From contig NZ_JBBYXL010000015.1 in the NCBI RefSeq assembly GCF_039655865.1, positions 62,001 through 126,000 on the forward strand: a DNA stretch of 64,000 nt, in the 5' to 3' direction. Below the pieces are notes generated by a model. It was not told the origin of the DNA. It saw only the letters and a program-made list of their open reading frames with translations, and searched no databases. The stretch is from Prosthecobacter sp. SYSU 5D2 (GTDB taxonomy: Bacteria > Verrucomicrobiota > Verrucomicrobiia > Verrucomicrobiales > Verrucomicrobiaceae). Shown in pieces: positions 1-9,206 of the stretch; within the stretch, counting starts at the first letter, position 1, and each line of letters opens with the position of its first letter. The translations under genes were made by a program, and so were the position numbers.

Positions 1-749
1 GCGACATCGCCCGAACGGGTGACGCGGTCGGCCCCGGTGATGACAAGATCCACCTGGCCATGCTGCATGAGGTGGCCGCCGGTATTGTCCGCAATGACGG
101 TGTGCGGCACGCCCTGCTGCGCCAGCTCCCAGGCGGTGAGGCGGGCCCCCTGGTTGCGCGGGCGGGTTTCATCAACCCAGACATGCACGGGGATGCCGGC
201 GGCGTGGGCGGCATAGATGGGGGCGGTGGCAGAGCCGTGATCCACAAAGGCCAGCCAACCGGCATTGCAATGGGTGAGGATATTGACGGTCTGGCCCGGC
301 TTGCGTGCGGCGATGTCGCGAATGATGGCCAGGCCATGGCGACCAATGGCGGCACAGGCGGCGGCGTCTTCATCTGCGATTGCCTGCGCGGTGGCGAGGG
401 CGGTGGCGACACGGTTTTCAAAACCGGCGGCCTGGATGGCGGCAAGCTGGCGGTGGACGGCCCAGCTCAAGTTCACGGCGGTGGGCCGGGTGCGGATGAG
501 GCTGTCGGCGAGGCTTTGTAATTCGTCAGGAGATGTGGCTTCCTGGGCGGCCAGCCACATGCCGTAACCGGCGGTGGCCCCGATCAAACCCGCCCCGCGC
601 ACGGCCATATCGCGAATGGCTTCGGCGACCTCAGCGGTGGTGTGCAGGTCCAGCAGATCAAAGGTCCAGGGAAGCCGCCGCTGATCTATGATGCGGACGG
701 CTTTATCATGAAGCCAGATGGTGCGGTAGGGGGTCCCGGAAACAAGCAT
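1..749 (-). CDS. mtnA: S-methyl-5-thioribose-1-phosphate isomerase (partial, C-terminus outside window)
   Basis: The translated minus strand gives about 249 residues of the MtnA/eIF-2B-alpha-like family. This enzyme isomerises methylthioribose-1-phosphate to methylthioribulose-1-phosphate in the cytoplasmic methionine salvage pathway. Recognisable pieces in order are VSGTPYRTIW near the start, VRGAGLIGATAGYGM (substrate-binding loop, about residues 45-60), LTHCNAGWLA with the conserved active-site Cys, and ITGADRVT with the catalytic Asp at the cut end. The family is usually about 340-350 residues, so roughly 95 are missing. The ATG at 747-749 is the only sensible start. It lies 59 nt after the stop of the large WD40 protein, so the two may be cotranscribed although no functional link is obvious. 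Confidence 0.93.
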   Translation of the reverse strand, partial: MLVSGTPYRTIWLHDKAVRIIDQRRLPWTFDLLDLHTTAEVAEAIRDMAVRGAGLIGATAGYGMWLAAQEATSPDELQSLADSLIRTRPTAVNLSWAVHRQLAAIQAAGFENRVATALATAQAIADEDAAACAAIGRHGLAIIRDIAARKPGQTVNILTHCNAGWLAFVDHGSATAPIYAAHAAGIPVHVWVDETRPRNQGARLTAWELAQQGVPHTVIADNTGGHLMQHGQVDLVITGADRVTRSGDV

Positions 750-808
750 GCCCTGACTGACGGGAGAGGCGGCGGCTGCGCAAGGGGGATGTTGTGCCGG
801 AGGCGTTC

Positions 809-3800
809 TCAGCGGGTGGCTACGCCGGGCGCTTTGCGGATTTTTAGCAAAACGGGGAAGCTGGTGGCGAGGCCCGAGCTGTCCTGTTCGGCACGGGCTG
901 AGGCCATGGTGGCGTGGCAGAGGCGGTCCTGGTCCTGCACCCAGGAGGAGCAGCGGAAGAAGATGGGGCGCTCGTTTTCACCCGCGCGCACCTGCACGCC
1001 ATTGAGGCCGATGTCGTCAATGATGACACCATGGGGCAGATTATGAACATCGAAGTTGATGAGATCATCAAATTTGTTGTTCCGCTCCACCCGGATCCAG
1101 GCCTTGACGGTCTGGCCGGGGACCAGCGTCAGCTCCAGCGGACTGGCTTCCTGGGTATCCTGGCGCATGACCGGTTTGCCATCGGCATCTGGCTCGAGAT
1201 AGACGATAAATTTGGGGGCGGGACCGAGAGTCATTTTCCCAAAGTTAGCGGCGGTGTGTGTCACGGTTTTGCCTGTGATTTCGGCGGTGGCGGTGACGGT
1301 GACTTTGCTCCAATCCGCATCCGGTTTGGCTGTGGGCAGCGCATGAATGCTGCCGGTGGCGAGAGTATGCCCGGCCTCAATGAGGATGGGCGAGGAGGCA
1401 TAAAAACCCTCCGGCACATGGGCAATGTCCACACGGATGGGGCCTTCGAATCCGTCCTTGCGGTCCGCCTTGACGGCGAAGCCGATGGAGGAGCGGGCGG
1501 GGATGGCGGTGAGGTTGTTGGTATCCACCGCGAGGGTGAAATCCGGCGCGGGCTGACGGACGGTAAGTGAATACACAAAGCGCTCCCCAGAGAGGCCGCG
1601 AGTATCCGTGACGCGGATGATGAAACGGCCATCGGCCGGGGCGGTGAAGGTGAGGCGGGAATCGCGGCCGAGCTTGCGGGTGCCTTCGTCATCATTGGCA
1701 TAATGGAGGGTGAAGACAGGCAGGCCGTTGGGAACCAGGGGCGTGCCTAACGGATGAGGGATGACCGTGTAGCAGGCCTCATCCAGCGCGTGGCTGGTGG
1801 TACTGGTGTCAAAATAGGAGCGGCGTTTGCCATAGGTGGAATAGAAGAGAAAGCCACTGTCCGGGCCACGCGGCATGCGGAAGGTCTTCATGATGTCGCC
1901 ATTAAAATAGACGTATTCATTGAGCTCCATCTCCTCCCAGTTTTGCAGGCGGATGTCGGGGTTGTTGGCATCCACGCTGCGGAAGTTGTTGTAGCTGTCG
2001 CGCACGGACTGGAGCAGCAGGCGCGGCACGGGCTGGCCTTTTGCATCCAGGATTTCCAGCTTGGTATCGGCGGGAGAGCCGGCCATGGCGGCGAGGGTTT
2101 CGATGATCCAGGAGTCGCCCTTTTTCGCCTCGAACACATAAAGGTCTGCATCGCCATGCGGATTGTCTGAAAAGAGACGCCCCTGGACAGTGCCGGGCAC
2201 GGGAATGGCCTGGGTGTTGTTGACTTCATTGTTAGGCTCGACCTCGGCACAATGCGGCAAATTGCTGACATGCTGGCTGGGATTGACGCGGTAGCGGATG
2301 TTTCCCGCAGGGAGCGGGACGGGCAGGAGGCCGGTGCTGCCGGGCTTGACCACGATGGGGGCGATGCCCTCCAGATGATGGCCGATGAGGGTGACGGTGG
2401 ATTCGACCTCAGCCGTGGATGAGAGGGGCTGCCAGCCGGTGACGTAGGGCAGTGCGCCCAGGGTGAGGCGGTAGAGGTGAGTGGCGCTGCCATCCAGCGT
2501 GGTGTTGCTGACACGTACGAGGTAGCTGCCGTCGGCAGGTGCTTTCCAGGCGATGAAGGGATCGCTGCCGGGATCCAGGCCGCGATTGAGAGCAAGCACA
2601 TTCAACGCAGTGTCGAGGATCTCCAGTCGGGGGGATAGCGCGGTGCTGCCGACCTGCTTGACAGCGAGGTCAAAGACAAGTTCCTCGCCTGCCTTGACGG
2701 TGATCTGATAAACATCCTGCTGGCCGGTCTCCACCAGCTTTCCCCAGAGGCTGGCGGGAAGTTGTGTGATGGCAAAGGGGCCGTCTTTAAAATGCGCTGG
2801 CGTGCTGACCGTGGCGGGCAGGTCATCGGCGTGCACCTTCATGCGGGCCGTCTCACCGTGATCCGTGGTGAGCCATACGTCATAAGCGCCGCGAGGCAGG
2901 CTGGTCGGGGCGGTGGTCTTGATGCGCAGTTGGTTAGGCTCGACGGAGGACTTGACGACAATGCCCTGGATCTCCGGGTGGCTGAAGTGGACTTTGGGAT
3001 TCGCCTCCAGATTTTTCCCCTGGAGGGCAAGTGTGACGCTGCCGCCGCTGTGCAGCACAGGTGTGACGATGCGGGTGAGCTCTGGTTTCGGCGACGCCTT
3101 CGGCTTGGCGGCGACCACCATCTTGGTCTTCGGAGCCGGAGCGGCCATGGCGACGGGTTTGCCGGTCACGCTGTCATAGACGCCCAAGCTGCCATCGGCG
3201 CGGCCGCTAAAGAGCTGGCCTTTTTCGGCAAAGGCCAGCGCCGGGGTCCAGTCGGACTGTTTTTCGAGCACGGTTTTTTCCGTCAGACTGGCCGCATCCC
3301 AGATCTTCATGGAACGGTCGGAGGCGCTGGAGGCGAGCAGGCTACCATCGCGGGAAAGCGTAAGTCCGAGGATGCCGCCCTCATGAGCAAAACGGGAGGT
3401 ACTGATGCTGTTGCTGCCTTCCTTGGCCGTGGCGCTGATCTGCCAGACGCGGATGCGGCTGTCCATGCCGGCACCAAAAAGCTGATTGCCATCGGCACTG
3501 AAGACCACGGCGTTTTGCTCCTTGAGCGGCTGGGCCAGCGTGTCCAGCCGCGCGCCCTCCGGCATGGCCCACAATTTCACGGTGCGGTCCGCACTGGCAC
3601 TGGCCAGCACTTTCCCGTCAGTCCGGAAGGCAAGGCCATTGACGCTGCCATTGTGGCCGGTGAGCAGTTTGAGTTCTGTTCCCTTGGAGGCATCCCAAAG
3701 GCGGATCTTTTGATCATATCCACCCGTGGCGAGAATCTGGCCATCAGGAGACAGTGCGAGCGCGTAACAGGCATCGGTATGCCCGGCAAAGGATTGCAAG

Positions 3801-4501
3801 GCGCTGCCATCGGCGGTTTTCCAGGAGCGCACTTCGCCGATGATGCCTGCTTCACCTCCCGCTGCATAAACGGTCGCGCCATCGGCTGAAAAGGCGAGGG
3901 CATTGACGCGGCCTTTGAATCCGCCGAGCTTTCGTATAACCGAACGTGTGATAGGATTCAGCAATTCCACCTCGCCATATCGGCCGATGGCGATGAGCTT
4001 GGCTGCCTCGGAATAAGCCATAGCCTGGATGGATCGTTTCGGGGCGACTTTGGGAGCGATCTTGGGCGTGATGACTTCGCGAGGAGCGGGGGGTTTGTCC
4101 GCCATGACGGGTCCCAGGGCTCCGGCATTGATCCAGGCTTTGATGAGCGCAATCTCCTCCGCCTTCAACTTGTCGCGTTTGCCTGGCGGCATGAATTCGT
4201 TTTTCCCGCCCCTGCCCGAACGGCCTTCGAGAAACTTCACCAGCAAGCTGTCATCCGCCTTGCCCGCGATGATGGAGACGCCTTCCTCCCCGCCTTTCAT
4301 GAGGGCCGCAAAGGTGTCCAAAGCGAGGCCCCCGTCTGCATCATTCGCACCATGGCAGTCCATGCAGTGGGCATCCCAGAGCGGCAGGATTTGTTTCTCG
4401 TAGGAGATGGATTCTTGGGCGCTGGCGGCTCCAAGTGATATTAAAAGCGATGCAGAAAGCGCCAGTTGATAGCTGCTGAATAAAAGAGATGATGATTTCA
4501 T
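809..4501 (-). CDS. Secreted planctomycete-type cytochrome c / WD40 / pre-peptidase C-terminal domain protein
   Basis: A 1230-residue exported protein. I start it at the ATG at 4499-4501 because a clear signal peptide (MKSSSLLFSSYQ..., cleavage after ASA) follows; the frame stays open 85 codons further upstream but that part does not look coding. Domains in order: a planctomycete cytochrome c domain with heme motif CMDCH (about residues 40-130), about seven WD40 repeats (about 150-470, each with a D-x-x-(I/V)-(K/R)-x-W type ending), an Ig-like segment, and two or three pre-peptidase C-terminal (PPC) beta domains. Such proteins are encoded beside DUF1549/DUF1553 and DUF1501 proteins in Planctomycetes and Verrucomicrobia, as here, presumably forming a periplasmic or surface complex. 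The substrate is unknown. It probably belongs to an operon running from 8460 leftward. Confidence 0.88.
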   Translation of the reverse strand: MKSSSLLFSSYQLALSASLLISLGAASAQESISYEKQILPLWDAHCMDCHGANDADGGLALDTFAALMKGGEEGVSIIAGKADDSLLVKFLEGRSGRGGKNEFMPPGKRDKLKAEEIALIKAWINAGALGPVMADKPPAPREVITPKIAPKVAPKRSIQAMAYSEAAKLIAIGRYGEVELLNPITRSVIRKLGGFKGRVNALAFSADGATVYAAGGEAGIIGEVRSWKTADGSALQSFAGHTDACYALALSPDGQILATGGYDQKIRLWDASKGTELKLLTGHNGSVNGLAFRTDGKVLASASADRTVKLWAMPEGARLDTLAQPLKEQNAVVFSADGNQLFGAGMDSRIRVWQISATAKEGSNSISTSRFAHEGGILGLTLSRDGSLLASSASDRSMKIWDAASLTEKTVLEKQSDWTPALAFAEKGQLFSGRADGSLGVYDSVTGKPVAMAAPAPKTKMVVAAKPKASPKPELTRIVTPVLHSGGSVTLALQGKNLEANPKVHFSHPEIQGIVVKSSVEPNQLRIKTTAPTSLPRGAYDVWLTTDHGETARMKVHADDLPATVSTPAHFKDGPFAITQLPASLWGKLVETGQQDVYQITVKAGEELVFDLAVKQVGSTALSPRLEILDTALNVLALNRGLDPGSDPFIAWKAPADGSYLVRVSNTTLDGSATHLYRLTLGALPYVTGWQPLSSTAEVESTVTLIGHHLEGIAPIVVKPGSTGLLPVPLPAGNIRYRVNPSQHVSNLPHCAEVEPNNEVNNTQAIPVPGTVQGRLFSDNPHGDADLYVFEAKKGDSWIIETLAAMAGSPADTKLEILDAKGQPVPRLLLQSVRDSYNNFRSVDANNPDIRLQNWEEMELNEYVYFNGDIMKTFRMPRGPDSGFLFYSTYGKRRSYFDTSTTSHALDEACYTVIPHPLGTPLVPNGLPVFTLHYANDDEGTRKLGRDSRLTFTAPADGRFIIRVTDTRGLSGERFVYSLTVRQPAPDFTLAVDTNNLTAIPARSSIGFAVKADRKDGFEGPIRVDIAHVPEGFYASSPILIEAGHTLATGSIHALPTAKPDADWSKVTVTATAEITGKTVTHTAANFGKMTLGPAPKFIVYLEPDADGKPVMRQDTQEASPLELTLVPGQTVKAWIRVERNNKFDDLINFDVHNLPHGVIIDDIGLNGVQVRAGENERPIFFRCSSWVQDQDRLCHATMASARAEQDSSGLATSFPVLLKIRKAPGVATR

Positions 4502-4718
4502 GACTCTGGCTGATTTCCCACAATTGCGCGCCTTGCCGGTGCGTGAGAAGCTTTTGATCGTAGATGAGATTTGGGCCTCAATGGCTGGAGCTGAACTGGC
4601 GGTCTCTGAGCAGGAGAAATACGAACTCGACGAACGTTGGGCACAATTTGAAAGCGATCCATCATGGGCACTGACGTTGGAAGAATTCCAGTCATGCATA
4701 AATGCCAGACGTGCATGA
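4500..4718 (+). CDS. Orphan addiction-module antitoxin-like protein (Unstab_antitox / TIGR02574 type)
   Basis: A 72-residue acidic protein with the pattern of the small putative addiction-module component family: an N-terminal LRALPVREKLLIVDEIWASM helix, a glutamate-rich middle and a C-terminal aromatic/acidic segment (SWALTLEEF). Family members are normally followed by a ParE/RelE-type toxin. Here the next gene is on the opposite strand and starts after only 39 nt, so no toxin is present. Its ATG at 4500-4502 overlaps the minus-strand start codon of the WD40/cytochrome protein (ATG read from 4501 to 4499) in a shared CATG, so each promoter must lie inside the other gene. The match rests on pattern recognition. 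It could be a remnant or an antitoxin acting in trans. Confidence 0.72.
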   Translation: MTLADFPQLRALPVREKLLIVDEIWASMAGAELAVSEQEKYELDERWAQFESDPSWALTLEEFQSCINARRA

Positions 4719-4757
4719 GGACTGATTCCCTGAGGTGTTTTACATTTGTTAGGCATC

Positions 4758-6956
4758 CTAGTGGTTAAACAAAAACTCCTTCGAACTCATGAGGGCCCAG
4801 AAAAGATCTTCGAGGGTGGTGCGGCGGTCTGCGGCGGGGGCGGTGGCGAGGAGCTCGGTGGCTTTGGTTTTCTCCGCCGGGGTGGGGGAGCGGGCGAGGG
4901 CGATGAGGTAGGCGTCCTCGACGAGTTTTTCGTCAGGCTGATCTGAATTCAGGAGCTGGTCCACTCGGTTGTCCTTGGTGGCAAGCTTGTCATTCATGGT
5001 ATCGCCATTGGCGATATGCAGGGCCTGGGCCATGCTGGGTTCGTTGGTGCGCTCGCACTCGCAGGTGGCGATGCGGTCGGCGCGGCCGAAGCTTTTCAGG
5101 AAGTAGCTGGCGATGTTGGAATCGGGAAGCTGCAAGGCGCGGAAGCCCATGGGATAGGAGGTCTTGGTGCCTTTGTTGGCATTGCGGCGGTCTATGTTAA
5201 ACGTGGTGGGCACCGCGGTGACCTGGGCGACGGAATCCAGCAGGATTTCAGCCTTGAGGCGACGCGGGTAAAAATGGCTGTAGTAACGGGTGTCTTTTTC
5301 GTTTTGGTAGATTGTCTCACTGCTGCGCTGGTAGGTCTCGCTTTGCAAGATGACGCGCATCAGGGATTTGAGGTCGAACTTGTGGTTAACCAGGTGATCA
5401 CAGGCGGCATCGAGGAGCTTCTCATTGCTGGCGGGGTTGGTGATGCGGATATCATCCACGGACTCCACCAGACCGACGCCGAAGAAGTTGGCCCAGACGC
5501 GGTTGGTGATGGTGCGTTTGAAAAGGCGGTTGTCCGGCGAGGTGAGCCAGGCGGCCATGGGGATGCGGCGGTCCTCGGGTGCGGTGATGGAAACGGGCTC
5601 GGTCACTTCGAGCGGGCGTGGAGCTTGAGGCTTGCCGGTGAGGGGCTGCACGAGATCACCCTCGGTGGCGCTGAAGACGACGCGCTCATCGGCAGTGGCA
5701 CCGTTCTTGGTGCGGACGCGGGAGAAGAGATTGGCGAAGGCATAGTATTCATCATTGGTCCACTTTTCCAGCGGGTGGTTGTGGCACTTGGCGCAGTTCA
5801 TGGCGGTGCCGAGAAAGGCCACGGAGACGGTTTCTGAAAGGCGGGCCGGCTCGTCATGCAGCAGGAAGAAATTTCCCGCGCCATTTTCCAGCGTGCTGCC
5901 AGTGGCGGTGAGCAGGTCACGCACCATGACATCCCATGGTGTGTTGGCCGCGACGCGGCTGCGGATCCAGTGGTAATAAGCCCACATGCCCTCGGGCGTG
6001 AGCTTGTCACTGTTGACCAAAAGGAGGTCGCTCCAGCGATGGGACCAGTAGTCCACAAACTCAGGCCGCGAGAGCAGCGATTCGATGAGGCGGTCGCGTT
6101 TGTCAGGCGCGGCATCGGCCAGGAAGGCGCGGGTTTCTTCAGCGGTGGGCAGCACGCCGATGGTATCCAGATGAGCGCGGCGGATGAAGTCACCATCACT
6201 GCATTGCGCGGAAGGCGGGATGTTCAGCGCGCGCAGTTTTTCCAGCACGAGGTCATCCACAAAGTTGCGCGGCTTGAGCTGGGCAAAGAGGGTTTCGTCA
6301 GTTGCGCCTTCCTGGGGAACGCTGACGATGGCGATGTCCAGGCGACTGAGGTACCAGGCACTGACGGTACCCTCGCCTGCCCCAGTGACTTTGATAAGGC
6401 CGTGGTCATCCACGGTGGCGACGCTGGCATTCACGGCATTGAATTTGGCCCAGCGAGTGACGTCTTCCGTGCGGCCATCGCTGAACTTGGCCAAGACCTT
6501 GAGCTGCTGCTCGCTGCCCGGCTTGCTAACCAATTGTTTAGGCGTGACCTCCAGGGAAACGAGACGCGCATCTTCCGCCCTCGGCCCAGGCGTGCCATGG
6601 GCGATCCAGTCCACCAAAGTTTGGTAGGCTTCGGAGTCCATCTCAAAGCGCTTGTCGCCCTTGTGAGGCACAGTTTTCACCGCCTTCAAAAGCAGCAGGC
6701 TGCGGGCAGGATCATCGCCATTGATCCGGCGGCCCATGGCAGAGCGGGTGATGGAAAGGTAGTCCCCCTCGTCATCAAACCCGCGCAGTGAAAGCCGGAA
6801 TCCCCCCTGCCCTGCTGCTGCCCCATGACAGGCGCCCATGTTGCAGCCGTAACGGGTCATGATTGGTTGGATGTCGTTGCGGAAACTGGGGGCTTCAGCG
6901 GCATGGAGGGCGGCACTGAAGAGGCTGAGGAGCAGACACTGACGGAGAAATTTCAT
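4758..6956 (-). CDS. DUF1549/DUF1553 secreted protein with Ig-like (BIG_2) domain
   Basis: A 732-residue exported protein. The start at 6954-6956 begins a signal peptide (MKFLRQCLLLSLFSAALHA, then AEAPSF); 18 upstream in-frame codons are rejected. It has an N-terminal cytochrome-like segment with an unusual spacing, GCNMGACHGA (Cys-x4-Cys-His) at about residues 35-45. A BIG_2-type Ig domain follows (about 130-210), then DUF1549 with the second heme-like motif NCAKCHNHPLEKW, and C-terminal DUF1553 with the WANFFGVGLVE and YPRRLKAE signatures. This is a standard partner of DUF1501 proteins in Planctomycetes and Verrucomicrobia. The biochemical role is not established. It lies between the DUF1501 gene (124-nt gap) and the WD40/cytochrome gene on the same strand, probably in one operon. 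Confidence 0.92.
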   Translation of the reverse strand: MKFLRQCLLLSLFSAALHAAEAPSFRNDIQPIMTRYGCNMGACHGAAAGQGGFRLSLRGFDDEGDYLSITRSAMGRRINGDDPARSLLLLKAVKTVPHKGDKRFEMDSEAYQTLVDWIAHGTPGPRAEDARLVSLEVTPKQLVSKPGSEQQLKVLAKFSDGRTEDVTRWAKFNAVNASVATVDDHGLIKVTGAGEGTVSAWYLSRLDIAIVSVPQEGATDETLFAQLKPRNFVDDLVLEKLRALNIPPSAQCSDGDFIRRAHLDTIGVLPTAEETRAFLADAAPDKRDRLIESLLSRPEFVDYWSHRWSDLLLVNSDKLTPEGMWAYYHWIRSRVAANTPWDVMVRDLLTATGSTLENGAGNFFLLHDEPARLSETVSVAFLGTAMNCAKCHNHPLEKWTNDEYYAFANLFSRVRTKNGATADERVVFSATEGDLVQPLTGKPQAPRPLEVTEPVSITAPEDRRIPMAAWLTSPDNRLFKRTITNRVWANFFGVGLVESVDDIRITNPASNEKLLDAACDHLVNHKFDLKSLMRVILQSETYQRSSETIYQNEKDTRYYSHFYPRRLKAEILLDSVAQVTAVPTTFNIDRRNANKGTKTSYPMGFRALQLPDSNIASYFLKSFGRADRIATCECERTNEPSMAQALHIANGDTMNDKLATKDNRVDQLLNSDQPDEKLVEDAYLIALARSPTPAEKTKATELLATAPAADRRTTLEDLFWALMSSKEFLFNH

Positions 6957-7080
6957 CGTGAAGAAATTGGTTATGCTTCTCGCATGGGAACGGTTTCGGA
7001 ACTTGCCCAAGCCGCAGCGAAGCTCTGATCTCGCATGATCGGATTATACTTTTGTAGGGTACGCCGTTTTGTTGGTGATC

Positions 7081-8460
7081 TCACCCAAACAGCTCCTTGA
7101 TGCCGTGCTTGCCAAAGTCCACGACAGGATAAGGTCGGCCTTGGGGGCCGGGGAGTTCGGTGTGGAGGTCGATGCCGAGGCTTTCGTAGATGGTGGCGAC
7201 GATCTCGCCTGGGTCCACGGGACGCTCGGCGGGGTAGGCTCCGATCTCGTCGCTCTTGCCGACGGCCTGGCCGCCTTTGACCCCGCCGCCGGCGAAGTTG
7301 ACGGTCCAGCAGTTCGGCCAGTGGTCGCGGCCGCCGGCGGGATTGACCTTGGGTGTGCGGCCAAATTCGGCCAGGGAGGTGACCATGGTATCCTCCAGCA
7401 TGCCGCGCTGGAAGAGGTCCTCAATGAGGGCGGTGTAACCCTGGTCATACATGGGGGCGACGATGTCCCGCATACCCTCAATACTGGTAAATGGCTTGCT
7501 GCCGTGGATGTCCCAGGTGATCTCGCCAAAGACGGTGATGAAGGTATTCACCGTGACCATGCGCACGCCGCGCTCCACCAGACGGCGGGCGAGCAGGCAG
7601 CTCTGGCCAAAACGGTTCATGCCGTAGCGCTCGCGCACTTTCAGCGGTTCCTTGGTCAGGTCAAAGGCCTCGCGTGCCTGGGTGCTGGTCATCACGCGGT
7701 AGGCGGATTCAAAGTTGGAATCCATCAGCTTGGCCTGCTCGCTGGCCTCGAAGTTTTTCACGGAGCTGTCCACCAGCTCGCGCATCTGGCGGCGGCGCTC
7801 CAGGCGCACCTCGCCGATCTCTTTGGGCGGCAGCAGGTCTGGCACCTTGAAGCCTTCCGTGGAGGGATCGGAATTGAGGACAAAAGGATCATAGGCCTTG
7901 CCCAGAAAACCGGCGTCCTGACCATGCGGCATGTTGCCACCGGTGGGACCCATCGTTTCCGGCAGGATGACGTGGGCAGGCAGGTCTGAGCGACGGCCTA
8001 ACAAAAACTCCGCTGCGCAGCCGACGTGCGGTGTATTCACCCCGCCAGTGAAAAGGCGACCCGTCTGCATCATCTGATGGCCGGTGTCATGCACGGCGGC
8101 GGCATTGTGATAGCAGGAGCGCACGAGGCTGAACTTGTCTGCGATCTTGGCATGCAGCGGCAGGATCTCCGAGACCTGGAAGGCATCGTTGTTCGTGCGG
8201 ATGGGCTTGAAGGGGCCGCGGATCTCGCTGGGCGCGTCCGGCTTCATGTCCCAGAGATCGAGCTGGCTGGGCGCACCGAGGTTGAAGATCATGATGCAAG
8301 CGCGCTGACTCTTTTTGGAGTCCACCTTGCCTGCGGCTTTCAGCGCCTGAAAGCCCGGCAGCGTCAGGCCCAATGCGCCAAGCATGCCGACCTGGAGGAA
8401 GTCGCGTCGTGTCACCCCGTCGCAGGTGGTGATGGAGCCATCGCCGGAAAATTTAAACAT
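7081..8460 (-). CDS. DUF1501 family protein with Tat signal
   Basis: A 459-residue protein of the DUF1501 family, related to the alkaline phosphatase/sulfatase fold. The N-terminus carries a twin-arginine signal (TRRDFLQVGMLGALGLTLPG), so it is expected to be exported folded. Family signatures visible include IMIFNLGAPSQLDLWDMKPDAP near the start, RSCYHNAAAVHDTGHQMMQTGR in the middle, and SLAEFGRTPKVNPAGGRDHWPN toward the C-terminus, containing the conserved GRDHW motif. It is the first gene of the probable leftward operon with the DUF1553 and WD40/cytochrome proteins. Its promoter must lie in the 213-nt gap up to 8673, which holds an inverted repeat. The function of the family is unproven. 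Confidence 0.93.
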   Translation of the reverse strand: MFKFSGDGSITTCDGVTRRDFLQVGMLGALGLTLPGFQALKAAGKVDSKKSQRACIMIFNLGAPSQLDLWDMKPDAPSEIRGPFKPIRTNNDAFQVSEILPLHAKIADKFSLVRSCYHNAAAVHDTGHQMMQTGRLFTGGVNTPHVGCAAEFLLGRRSDLPAHVILPETMGPTGGNMPHGQDAGFLGKAYDPFVLNSDPSTEGFKVPDLLPPKEIGEVRLERRRQMRELVDSSVKNFEASEQAKLMDSNFESAYRVMTSTQAREAFDLTKEPLKVRERYGMNRFGQSCLLARRLVERGVRMVTVNTFITVFGEITWDIHGSKPFTSIEGMRDIVAPMYDQGYTALIEDLFQRGMLEDTMVTSLAEFGRTPKVNPAGGRDHWPNCWTVNFAGGGVKGGQAVGKSDEIGAYPAERPVDPGEIVATIYESLGIDLHTELPGPQGRPYPVVDFGKHGIKELFG

Positions 8461-8564
8461 ATGGTTAGGGAAAAGTGAACTTGAATACTATACGCGATGC
8501 GCGGCCAAAACTGAATGGACTATCCCGCTAAGGTTTGGCAGCATCTGGCCCCCATCAGGACTGG

Positions 8565-8589
8565 ATTTCTCCACCAGAGATGGAGAAAT
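8565..8589. promoter_or_regulatory. 9-bp inverted repeat in divergent promoter region
   Basis: ATTTCTCCA at 8565-8573 and TGGAGAAAT at 8581-8589 form a perfect 9-bp inverted repeat with a 7-nt spacer. It lies between the DUF1501 gene (minus, start 8460) and a secreted unknown (plus, start 8674). No T-tract follows, so a protein operator is more likely than a terminator. The rest of this 213-nt gap shows nothing else I can name. Confidence 0.4.
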
Positions 8590-8673
8590 GCGTCATACCG
8601 GCCCGGAGTCTTTGGGCTACCTTTGCGGCGGATGTTTACTTTTACGTGAATTCATCGCAGACTTTTGCGGATT

Positions 8674-9189
8674 ATGAAAATCGCTCTCGTCGCCCTCCTT
8701 TCCCTGCTCGGAACCATTGCCTCCATAGCCCAGGCCCCAGCGCCCTTACCGCAGGAAAATATCCGGAGGCCCGAGTTGTGGGCCGGGCAGTTCAATGGTG
8801 GGAGCTACCTGGTGCGCTGCACGCAAATCCAGGCGCTGTCCAAGCATGAGTATGTGGCGGATGCAGCGGCCCGGGTGGTGGAGGTGAACCTGACGATGAA
8901 CTCCAACATGACGGTGCGTTTCTATTATCTGGAGCCTGTGCGGCTGGAAGGCGGAGGCATGCTGGGAGCCGGGCAGCAGGCGCTGGACAAGGCGCGAGAG
9001 GCGATGCAAAACGCGGCCAGCCGCATCTCTCCCACAATAACGGTGGCAAAGGTGGTTAAAAGTTATCCGCAGACCACCCATGCACACACAGTGGAGTTTG
9101 TGCTGTCCAGCGAGGAGCGGCTGAACTCTCTGTACGAAAGCCTGGAGCAATCTCTCCGCACGGGCCAGGGGCGGACGTGGAAGGAATAA
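8674..9189 (+). CDS. Secreted protein of unknown function
   Basis: A 171-residue protein I do not recognise. It starts with a signal peptide (MKIALVALLSLLGTIASIAQA), giving a mature protein of about 150 residues. I chose the ATG at 8674 rather than the in-frame TTG at 8665 because it gives a cleaner signal peptide; neither has a good ribosome-binding site. The mature part is mixed alpha/beta with an alternating strand region (VEVNLTMNSNMTVRFYYLEPVRLEG) followed by an alanine- and glutamine-rich helix and a C-terminal helix with EERLNSLYESLEQSL. There are no catalytic motifs. It is divergent from the DUF1501 operon and convergent with the FMN reductase (17-nt gap). Confidence 0.75.
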   Translation: MKIALVALLSLLGTIASIAQAPAPLPQENIRRPELWAGQFNGGSYLVRCTQIQALSKHEYVADAAARVVEVNLTMNSNMTVRFYYLEPVRLEGGGMLGAGQQALDKAREAMQNAASRISPTITVAKVVKSYPQTTHAHTVEFVLSSEERLNSLYESLEQSLRTGQGRTWKE

Positions 9190-9206
9190 GGGAGACCTCT
9201 GCGAGG

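Noticed and set aside
2762-3889. A 375-codon plus-strand frame over the WD40 repeats.
   Set aside because: Shadow of the minus-strand gene; no motif and atypical composition.
4502-4756. Longer N-terminus of the WD40/cytochrome protein.
   Set aside because: The extra 85 codons precede a clear signal peptide and overlap the antitoxin-like gene; not coding-like.
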